The notes under the pieces: model-generated | The model's database searches: none | What the model saw: the letters and a program-made list of their open reading frames with translations, nothing else | Told to the model about the DNA's origin: nothing | Assembly (NCBI GenBank): GCA_025356185.1 | Contig: JANXUN010000367.1 | Coordinates: forward strand, 1 to 5,191 | Direction of reading: 5' to 3' | DNA from: Gemmatimonadaceae bacterium | Lineage (GTDB): Bacteria; Gemmatimonadota; Gemmatimonadetes; Gemmatimonadales; Gemmatimonadaceae | Length of the DNA stretch: 5,191 nt | Made by a program: the position numbers and the translations under genes | Shown: positions 1 through 5,191 of the stretch, piece by piece | How the letters are laid out: every line of letters starts with the position of its first letter | Numbering within the stretch: position 1 is the first letter of the stretch

Positions 1-332
1 GTGATCGCGGTGACGAGACCTGCTTTGAAATACACCTGCAACGCCAATACCACGTCGAATGTGCGCGATGCAAGCGCACGACGCACGTCAACATACGCGC
101 GCCATCCGCGTGCGCGGTCGAACTCGATGATTTCATCGACAAGCGGGTGTCCCCGCACGAGCGAACCCGGACCCGGTTGCACGACCCACGTGATATGACA
201 CGACGGCGCATGGGCCTTGAGCGCGTGAATAATTGGCATCACGTGTACCACGTCGCCCACCGCGCTCATCATCACGATACAGACGCGATTGAGTGCGAGC
301 GATGGCAGCGGCGGTGTTGTGACCGTCTTCAC
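1..332 (-). CDS. Family 9 glycosyltransferase (ADP-heptose:LPS heptosyltransferase-like), N-terminal part
   Basis: Partial gene that runs off the left edge of the window; 110 residues are visible and the frame is open throughout. After a 16-residue leader the protein reads RVCIVMMSAVGDVVHVMPII (residues 16-35). This is the typical N-terminus of GT9 heptosyltransferases (first Rossmann strand, then S-A-x-G-D-V-V-H and a proline). It continues with ITWVVQPG (47-54), HPLVDEIIEFDR (62-73) and FDVVLALQVYFKAGLVTA (92-109), matching the family's 'FD.V.DLQ...K' stretch. Known members act at the inner membrane and add heptose from ADP-heptose to the LPS inner core. The start is taken as the GTG at 332-330, which shares GTGA with the TGA stop of the upstream kinase gene and has GGGAG 10 nt upstream. 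The tandem ATG at residues 21-22 would cut into the first strand and is less likely. The exact acceptor sugar cannot be told from the N-terminal half. Confidence 0.88.
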   Translation of the reverse strand, partial: MKTVTTPPLPSLALNRVCIVMMSAVGDVVHVMPIIHALKAHAPSCHITWVVQPGPGSLVRGHPLVDEIIEFDRARGWRAYVDVRRALASRTFDVVLALQVYFKAGLVTAI

Positions 333-1129
333 GGCCGCTGCGCTCCCGATGTTCGCGTCGGTACATCCCGTAACGCCGCGTGTTCAAATGCCGACAGCTC
401 GTCATCGGTGAGTGTATCAGCGACGCGATCGCGCCATTTGTGCAAGGAACGCATCAACCGGCGTACGTTGCGCGCCATCACGCGAGCCTCGTCGCTGGAG
501 CTCTCAATGCGAACGACGTCAACATCGATGACCAGCGCCCGCAGCGCGCCGGCGCGATCGCGTTGCAACAAGATGTTCTTCACGTTGAGATCAGGATGCA
601 CAACGCGATGTGCGGCGAGTGAAACCAACAGACGGCGAGCTGCTTCAAGGGCGTCTGCGATGGCGATTCCGGGTACCAAGTTGGCGGCGACATGGCCAAG
701 GTCGAACGCCTCGGGTTCAAAACGGCTCACGACGTCTAGGCGACAGAGGCCCAACGGCGCACTGTAGCGCGCGAACCCGAGAATCGCTGTGGTCGGGACG
801 CCCCACGCGCGCAGCGTTTGCGACATGCGGTATTCGTGCGGGGCGCGCGTGGGGCGACGAAAGCGATCACCCGTGATCGGCGCGAAGAGTCCGCCGTGCC
901 ATCCATGTCGCACGACGATTGTCTCGTGTGTGCCCGGCAACGGCACGACGTACACTGGCGCGCGGCCACGCAGCGCACGCGGTTGCGACTGACCCGCGGC
1001 CCATGCATATAGTGACAGCTGTTCGGTCACTAACTGCTCCAAGGCATCGATGACGTGTGCTTCGCCCACTACGTCGCCGCCGCGAATTGCACGTTCGACG
1101 AGCGGAGACTTCGAGCTCGCCACGCTCAC
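329..1129 (-). CDS. Kdo kinase / InaA-type lipopolysaccharide kinase
   Basis: Predicted 266-residue protein of the LPS kinase family (KdkA/WaaP/InaA; eukaryotic-type kinase fold), which phosphorylates Kdo or heptose in the LPS inner core on the cytoplasmic side. Numbering from the GTG at 1129: the N-lobe has VVRHGWHGG (72-80), equivalent to the 'RHYRRGG' glycine motif of KdkA. It is followed by a basic stretch and the helix HEYRMSQTLRAWGVP (98-112). The catalytic loop is HPDLNVKNILL (178-188; D180, N185) and the metal-binding segment is VIDVDVV (200-206). Length is close to KdkA-type enzymes. Start choice: the frame is open to a TTG at 1144, but the GTG at 1129-1127 forms a GTGA overlap with the cyclase stop, the same arrangement as at this gene's own 3' end. 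No clear Shine-Dalgarno is visible at either start. The overlap with a heptosyltransferase-like gene supports an LPS-core role. Which sugar is phosphorylated is inference. Confidence 0.85.
   Translation of the reverse strand: MSVASSKSPLVERAIRGGDVVGEAHVIDALEQLVTEQLSLYAWAAGQSQPRALRGRAPVYVVPLPGTHETIVVRHGWHGGLFAPITGDRFRRPTRAPHEYRMSQTLRAWGVPTTAILGFARYSAPLGLCRLDVVSRFEPEAFDLGHVAANLVPGIAIADALEAARRLLVSLAAHRVVHPDLNVKNILLQRDRAGALRALVIDVDVVRIESSSDEARVMARNVRRLMRSLHKWRDRVADTLTDDELSAFEHAALRDVPTRTSGAQRP
343..347 (-). promoter_or_regulatory. Ribosome binding site of the glycosyltransferase gene
   Basis: GGGAG on the minus strand, 10 nt before the GTG at 332. It lies inside the end of the kinase coding sequence, and with the GTGA overlap it supports that start and coupled translation. 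The spacing is slightly long. Confidence 0.5.
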
Positions 1130-2658
1130 GGCGCGATCGACCAAATCCGCAGATCGCTACCGCTCTGGCGAGCCAGTGAGAGATCGGTGCGTTCCACGGC
1201 AGACGTTGCCTGCGTTGTCAGTGCGCGTACCGACTCCGAAATCAGCAGCTCGCCGCCGCGCGCCATGCGGCACAACTTGTTGCTCACATTGACTGAATCG
1301 CCAATCAGCGTGTATTCCAGTCGTCTCGGCGATCCAATGTTGCCGACAAACGCTTCACCGGCGTGTATGGCAACGCCTGCATGTAACTCGGGTCGGCCTT
1401 CGGTGCGCCAGCGCGCATTGAGAACATCAAGCGCTGCCCGCATCGCCATCGCCGACGCAAGCGCGCGATCGGCATCTGCGTCCGTTGGCTCTGGCACGCC
1501 CCAGTACGCCAACAGGGCGTCACCGATAAACTTGTCGAGCGCTCCGTCGTGCGCGAACACACAGTCCACCATCGCCGTGAAGTACTCATTGAGTTGCGCG
1601 GCCATCTGCTGTGGTGGCAGCGACTCGGCAATCGCCGTGAAGCCGCGAATGTCGCTGAACAACACCACGACACGTTGACGGTGTCCGCCAACTTCCATGG
1701 TGTCGGTCGAGGTGGCGATACGCTCGGCGAGACGTGGCGTGAAAAATCGTTCAAAATTCTCGCGCACATGTTGTGCGCGCCGAAGCCCCTCGGATGCCAG
1801 CTCACGTTCGACGGCCGCGGCGGCGATACCGGCGAACGCCACCAGAAATTGCAGATCGTCTTCGGTGAAAGCACTCGCTGTGCGCAGGTTGTCGACGTAC
1901 AGCACGCCCAGCGTTTGGTGTCCGTCGGCCAATAGCGGTGCCGCCATCGCCGAGCGCACGGCCTGCTGAATCACCGACGCCCCCGCGGTGCGTGTGTCTT
2001 CGCGCGCGTCGTGCGTGAGCAGCGCGACTTGACGTTCGGCGACGCCGTGCGCGATGGCCCGCGGGACCGTGCGCAACACGTCGCTGCCGTAGACATCTCG
2101 CGCATAACGCACATCCAGTGCGCCCTCTGCATTGCGTAGCAGCACAGCAACACGGTCGGCGGAGAATGCCGCGAACAGGTCATCAACGATAATCGTGAGC
2201 AACTCATCGACGGTCGCGGAGCCGCCTAAACGCTGCGCAAGCAGCACCAGCTTGCCAAGGCGCTGCCCAGCGACCTCGGTGATCGCGCCTTCGCGCGACT
2301 GCATGATTCGTTCGCGAACGACGGTGCCGGTCTCGTCCGCACCCGAGCGCAGCGTGTTCATCGACGGCACGTTAGTTTCATCGCACAGTGCAAACGTTAC
2401 CGACCCGAGGCCAATCGTATCGCCAATGTGCGCCTGCGCCCGGGTAATGCGCGCACCGTTCAACCACGTCCCATTGCGTGATTCCAAATCGATGACATCG
2501 ACGCCCGCATTCGTGCACATGAATTCGGCGTGACGTCGAGAAACCCGCGCGTCGAGCACTGGTAAATCGCACGACAGATCGCGACCCGCGACGAGCGGCG
2601 TCGATCCGGAGATCAAGAACCGACGATCACCCTCTGTCGAAACGAGTACGAATGCCAT
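1126..2658 (-). CDS. FHA-GAF-class III adenylate/guanylate cyclase
   Basis: A 510-residue soluble signalling protein with no signal peptide or membrane segment. Domains in order: FHA at about 3-92, with AGR (24-26), SRRH (40-43) and NGTWLNG (62-68), which is the phosphothreonine-binding signature; a linker at 93-135; GAF at about 147-285, with GVLYVDN at 251-257; a helical coupling segment ending NFERFFTPRLAERI (301-314); and a class III cyclase domain at about 326-508. The two metal-binding aspartates are present in LFSDIRGF (D336) and KFIGDALLAYWG (D380). K376 is the usual base-selecting lysine, and T450 of EYTLIGD sits where class IIIb enzymes carry Thr. N457 is the transition-state Asn. 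K461 lies where Arg is normally found (VNVSNKL). The likely product is cAMP from ATP, but specificity is inferred. Neighbours: the ATG follows the trpE stop by 3 nt, and its TGA overlaps the kinase GTG. No Shine-Dalgarno is obvious, so translation probably depends on coupling from trpE. Confidence 0.93.
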   Translation of the reverse strand: MAFVLVSTEGDRRFLISGSTPLVAGRDLSCDLPVLDARVSRRHAEFMCTNAGVDVIDLESRNGTWLNGARITRAQAHIGDTIGLGSVTFALCDETNVPSMNTLRSGADETGTVVRERIMQSREGAITEVAGQRLGKLVLLAQRLGGSATVDELLTIIVDDLFAAFSADRVAVLLRNAEGALDVRYARDVYGSDVLRTVPRAIAHGVAERQVALLTHDAREDTRTAGASVIQQAVRSAMAAPLLADGHQTLGVLYVDNLRTASAFTEDDLQFLVAFAGIAAAAVERELASEGLRRAQHVRENFERFFTPRLAERIATSTDTMEVGGHRQRVVVLFSDIRGFTAIAESLPPQQMAAQLNEYFTAMVDCVFAHDGALDKFIGDALLAYWGVPEPTDADADRALASAMAMRAALDVLNARWRTEGRPELHAGVAIHAGEAFVGNIGSPRRLEYTLIGDSVNVSNKLCRMARGGELLISESVRALTTQATSAVERTDLSLARQSGSDLRIWSIAP

Positions 2659-2661
2659 GCG

Positions 2662-4281
2662 TTAGGGCACTGTCGCGGCGCGCACGCGGCCAATCGCGGT
2701 CAACATTGCGCGCGCTTTGTTTTCAGTCTCTTCCCACTCGTTGGCAGGCACTGAGTCGTGCACGATACCACCGCCCGCTTGCACACTGGCGATGCCCCTG
2801 GTGATGACGCACGTGCGAATGGTGATCGCGAGGTCCATCCGTGTATCGCCGGCGCCGACAAAGCCGATCGCGCCCGCATACGGGCCGCGGCGCTCGGGCT
2901 CCAACTCGTCGATGATTTCCATCGCGCGTACCTTCGGCGCGCCGGTCATGGTGCCCGCCGGAAACACCGCGCGAAATGCATCAAGCGCGCTTGAGCCGTC
3001 GGCCAGCTCGCCTTCGACCTGACTCACGATATGAAAGACGTGTGAGTATCGCTCGACCGTCATGAGATCGGTCACGCGCACGGTGCCGTACTTCGCGAGA
3101 CGTCCAACATCGTTGCGGCCGAGATCGACAAGCATCACGTGCTCTGCGCGTTCCTTTTCATCGGCGAGTAGTTCCGCCGCGAGCGCGTGATCTTCTTCGG
3201 CGTTGCGGCCGCGTGGACGCGTGCCCGCAATGGGCCGCACCGTGATGCGCCCATCGGCCACGCGCACGAGCAGTTCGGGTGAACTGCCGACAAGCTCCAA
3301 TCCGTCAAGTATCAGGTGATACATGTATGGCGACGGATTGATCGCGCGCAGCGCACGATACAACGACGTCGAATCGAAATCGTGCGGCAGTTCCATACGG
3401 CGTGCAAGCAACACTTGAAACACGTCACCGGCCAAAATGTATTCTTTGATGCGAGCGACGTCGCGCTCGAAGGCTTCGCGTGAATAGCGCGATGTCGGTT
3501 GGGCGGGAGGAGCCTTGCTGTCGAGCGCGAGTGGCTGCAATACATCGGGTCCGTGCAATCGCGCGATCGTATCATCAAGCGTGCGCGTCGCTGCCACGTG
3601 CAGCGCGGCAAGCTGCTCGTGCGTTGCATGCGGCGGTACCACGACGGACACGATCACGCGCGCTTGTCCACGCCAATTGTCAATCACGACCAGTGCATCA
3701 GTGAAGACAAAGCAGGCGTCGGGCGCATCAAGCGTGCGTGGCGGCGGCGATGGTAACGACTCAATATGTCGCACGACATCGAACGCAAAAAATCCGATGG
3801 CGCCGCTCCACAGTGCTCCAACGTCGGGGGCATGAACGGGCCGCATGTCGCGCACGATATCACGTAGATCAGCGATCGGATCATTCGGTGCGCGCGCGCC
3901 CGTCCATCCCCGCGCCGCCGTCCAATCTTCCACAACGCCATCGCGCAACCGCCAAGCCGCGCGCGGTTCCGTGCCCAAATACGTGTAGCGTGCCCACGTC
4001 TCGCCACCGGCGGGCGCCGACTCTAACAAAAAACCAAACGGACCACGTCGCAGTTTGGCAAATGCTGCCACTGGGGTACACTGATCCAACAGACAATCAC
4101 GCCACACCGGAACCAGTCCACCGTCAGGGTGGCAGGTCGCGGCTAGGGCGATAAAGTCTGCAAGAGCGGTCACGGGTCGATCGGCGAAAGGTCTGGACAG
4201 CGTACCACGCGTCGATGCGAGGCGACATGCAAGTTCGCTTCCCGCCTCGCACCGGGGCAAGCGACTTTGTAGGATTGACAC
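2662..4281 (-). CDS. trpE: Anthranilate synthase component I (TrpE)
   Basis: Predicted 539-residue enzyme converting chorismate, with ammonia from a TrpG glutaminase, to anthranilate in tryptophan synthesis. Numbering from the GTG at 4281: the N-terminal domain carries LVPVWRDCLLDQCTPVAAF (56-74) and the LLES motif (85-88) of the tryptophan feedback site, which favours TrpE over PabB. The chorismate-binding domain has NPSPYMYHL (315-323), PIAGTRPRG (350-358), AEHVMLVDLGRND (379-391, catalytic His381), GTMTGAPKVRAM (443-454), AGGGIVHDSVP (502-512) and Glu518 of WEETENKAR. Start: GTG 4281 has GGAGG 6 nt upstream and abuts the divergent Nudix ATG. The alternative GTG at 4173 gives 503 residues, closer to usual TrpE N-termini, but shows no Shine-Dalgarno. 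Residues 1-36 of the long form look unconserved. The frame stays open to 4464, but that extension lies on the Nudix gene and reads as low-complexity Arg-rich sequence. No trpG, trpD or trpC is visible nearby; the next gene is a cyclase 3 nt downstream. Confidence 0.93.
   Translation of the reverse strand: MSILQSRLPRCEAGSELACRLASTRGTLSRPFADRPVTALADFIALAATCHPDGGLVPVWRDCLLDQCTPVAAFAKLRRGPFGFLLESAPAGGETWARYTYLGTEPRAAWRLRDGVVEDWTAARGWTGARAPNDPIADLRDIVRDMRPVHAPDVGALWSGAIGFFAFDVVRHIESLPSPPPRTLDAPDACFVFTDALVVIDNWRGQARVIVSVVVPPHATHEQLAALHVAATRTLDDTIARLHGPDVLQPLALDSKAPPAQPTSRYSREAFERDVARIKEYILAGDVFQVLLARRMELPHDFDSTSLYRALRAINPSPYMYHLILDGLELVGSSPELLVRVADGRITVRPIAGTRPRGRNAEEDHALAAELLADEKERAEHVMLVDLGRNDVGRLAKYGTVRVTDLMTVERYSHVFHIVSQVEGELADGSSALDAFRAVFPAGTMTGAPKVRAMEIIDELEPERRGPYAGAIGFVGAGDTRMDLAITIRTCVITRGIASVQAGGGIVHDSVPANEWEETENKARAMLTAIGRVRAATVP
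4271..4274 (+). promoter_or_regulatory. Ribosome binding site of the Nudix gene
   Basis: AGGA on the plus strand, 7 nt before the ATG at 4282. It supports that ATG as the Nudix start. If trpE starts at 4281, this site lies within the trpE coding region on the other strand. Confidence 0.55.
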
Positions 4282-4803
4282 ATGACGCCTCCACTTTCCA
4301 GAACCACTCGCATCGACGTTGGTGTAGTTGACGTCATCGTGCTCGCACCTGCGCGCGTGGCGCCGAGCGCGGGCCGTTCGTCGCCGACCGGCACTCCGTG
4401 GCACATCCTCACACTGCGACGGGCTGCTGGAACGCGGTGCACGGGCGCGTGGGAGCTTGTGCATGGTCGCTTGGAATCAGGAGAACGGCCCGCCGACGCC
4501 GCGCGGCGCGAAGTGCTAGAAGAGACGGGGCTCGCTGTAGTGCAGCTGTACAGCATTGCGACGAGCCCTCTCTATCTGCACGAGATTGACACGCTCCATC
4601 TCGCGGTTGGCTTTGCCGCTATCGTGCACACATCGGTCGGCATAGTCCTTAGCGACGAACACGATCGCGCCTCATGGCGCACACCCGCAGCGGCAATAAA
4701 GGCGCTTGCTTGGCCGCGAGAGCATGAACTCGTGCGGCATGCGATGCATTTGCTTCGAAGCGGTGACGCTGGCGCGGTGAACGACGTGTTGCAGATTGGA
4801 TAA
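4282..4803 (+). CDS. Nudix hydrolase
   Basis: A 173-residue soluble Nudix-family pyrophosphohydrolase, cleaving a nucleoside diphosphate linked to some moiety X with metal help. The Nudix box GX5EX7REUXEEXGU is complete at residues 62-84: G62, E68, R76-E77-V78, E80-E81, G83-L84. It is preceded by strands DVGVVDVIVL (12-21) and WHILTLRR (40-47), as expected for the fold, with a loop at 22-39 between them. A C-terminal segment DEHDRASW (125-132), with P135 and W144, recalls from memory the EHxxxxW region of NudB-type dihydroneopterin triphosphate hydrolases. That is too weak to assign the substrate, and MutT/ADP-sugar-type activities remain possible. The start ATG has AGGA 7 nt upstream. The gene diverges from trpE with no intergenic space if trpE starts at 4281 (108 bp if it starts at 4173). 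It ends 45 bp before a convergent gene. Confidence 0.92.
   Translation: MTPPLSRTTRIDVGVVDVIVLAPARVAPSAGRSSPTGTPWHILTLRRAAGTRCTGAWELVHGRLESGERPADAARREVLEETGLAVVQLYSIATSPLYLHEIDTLHLAVGFAAIVHTSVGIVLSDEHDRASWRTPAAAIKALAWPREHELVRHAMHLLRSGDAGAVNDVLQIG
4288..4292 (-). promoter_or_regulatory. Ribosome binding site for the trpE GTG at 4281
   Basis: GGAGG on the minus strand, 6 nt before the GTG at 4281-4279: an almost ideal Shine-Dalgarno. It lies inside codons 3-4 of the opposite-strand Nudix gene, so it could be fortuitous. It is the main reason for preferring the 4281 start over the GTG at 4173. Confidence 0.5.
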
Positions 4804-4848
4804 CGACGACGAGCCGACGCGCGCCTTGATGCCGCCAATGCGACGCTG

Positions 4849-5191
4849 TTACGGCGTACTCGGCTTCTTTGCGGCCGATGCGGCGCGACTGCGCACCAAC
4901 GTGCGCTCGCGCTCGACATTTTGAAGCACGCGGCTCCAGTCGGTCGTGCTTGCCGTGCCTTCCATCAGCGCCGTCGTGGGTTGATTCACGTCGATCGCGC
5001 CATCAAATACAAACAGCGCCTGCTTTGTTTCACGCTGCTTGAGACGGTATTCACCAAATCCTGCGCTTAAGGGCAGCACATCGAGCGGACGAAAATCGCG
5101 CCCCGTATTGCTAATGAGAAACTCTTGCGGGGAAAATCGTGACTCACCTTGCTCAAGCGTGAAAAATGTCACCAACCAGACAGAGTACGAG
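4849..5191 (-). CDS. C-terminal part of an unrecognised protein
   Basis: Open frame entering from the right edge; 113 residues are visible before the TAA at 4851-4849. A TTG lies at 5175, but the frame is open and protein-like upstream (SYSVWLVTFF), so the true start is most likely outside the window. The visible part begins with hydrophobic, aromatic residues that read like a beta-strand and carries a conserved-looking core: EFLISNTGRDFRPLDVLPL, then GFGEYRLKQRETKQALFVFD and AIDVNQPTTALMEG. It ends in a charged, probably helical tail (VLQNVERERTLVRSRAASAA) and a short AAKKPSTP terminus. The composition suggests a small beta-rich domain with a helical C-terminal tail. I do not recognise the family, and location and function are unknown. 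It converges on the Nudix gene with 45 bp between the stop codons and no clear terminator in the gap. Confidence 0.7.
   Translation of the reverse strand, partial: SYSVWLVTFFTLEQGESRFSPQEFLISNTGRDFRPLDVLPLSAGFGEYRLKQRETKQALFVFDGAIDVNQPTTALMEGTASTTDWSRVLQNVERERTLVRSRAASAAKKPSTP

Noticed and set aside
147..767. 206-codon open frame on the plus strand
   Set aside because: Antisense shadow of the kinase and glycosyltransferase genes; Arg/Ser/Thr-rich with no recognisable motif.
1055..1678. 207-codon open frame on the plus strand
   Set aside because: Antisense to the cyclase catalytic domain; composition typical of a GC-rich shadow frame.
1305..1874. 189-codon open frame on the minus strand
   Set aside because: Same strand but a different frame inside the cyclase gene; Arg/Trp/Cys-rich with no domain.
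4270..4275. TAGGAT as a possible -10 box for the Nudix gene
   Set aside because: Only 6 nt from the ATG, overlaps the likely ribosome site, and no -35 element is found at the proper distance.
4329..4336. Palindrome TGACGTCA, resembling the eukaryotic cAMP response element, in a window with a cyclase
   Set aside because: That site is not a bacterial CRP operator (TGTGA-N6-TCACA), it lies within Nudix codons, and an 8-mer of this kind can occur by chance.
4282..4464. Further N-terminal extension of the trpE frame up to an ATG at 4464 (600 residues)
   Set aside because: It lies wholly opposite the conserved Nudix coding sequence, reads as low-complexity Arg-rich protein, and better starts exist at 4281 and 4173.
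4170..4556. 128-codon minus-strand frame opposite the Nudix gene
   Set aside because: Overlaps both the Nudix gene and the start of trpE in another frame; Ser/Arg-rich, no motif.
4860..4878. TCGGC/GCCGA inverted repeat near the convergent gene ends, considered as a terminator
   Set aside because: A 5 bp stem with a 9 nt loop, no T-run on either side, and located within the right-hand coding sequence.

Overview
The window is GC-rich (about 60% by eye) and almost fully coding. It comes from a Gram-negative bacterium: two of its genes look like lipopolysaccharide (LPS) inner-core enzymes, a Kdo/heptose-type sugar kinase and a family 9 (heptosyltransferase-type) glycosyltransferase. The gene style, with GTG starts and an FHA-GAF-cyclase fusion, would fit Gemmatimonadota or a similar high-GC phylum. 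That placement is an inference; no rRNA or other taxonomic marker is present.

Layout. On the minus strand, reading from about 4281 down to 1, there is a very tight four-gene run: (1) a TrpE-type anthranilate synthase component I (4281-2662); (2) 3 nt later, an FHA-GAF-class III nucleotide cyclase (2658-1126); (3) overlapping it by 4 nt (GTGA), a Kdo-kinase/InaA-type LPS kinase (1129-329); (4) overlapping that by 4 nt (GTGA), the N-terminal 110 residues of a family 9 glycosyltransferase (332 to beyond position 1). On the plus strand a Nudix hydrolase (4282-4803) diverges from trpE. Its ATG directly abuts the best-supported trpE start codon. At the right end, the C-terminal 113 residues of an unrecognised protein (5191-4849, minus) converge on the Nudix gene across a 45 bp gap.

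How they may work together. The spacing predicts one polycistronic, translationally coupled message. It would join the first committed step of tryptophan synthesis, a second-messenger enzyme with phosphothreonine- and ligand-sensing domains, and two envelope glycolipid enzymes. The last two form an obvious functional pair (LPS core assembly). Why trpE and a cyclase precede them is not explained by any pathway I know. No RNA genes, insertion sequences, CRISPR arrays, long repeats or convincing terminators were seen. I do not see a clear new defence or mobile system. The most notable features are the mixed operon, the abutting divergent start codons and the atypical catalytic residue in the cyclase.
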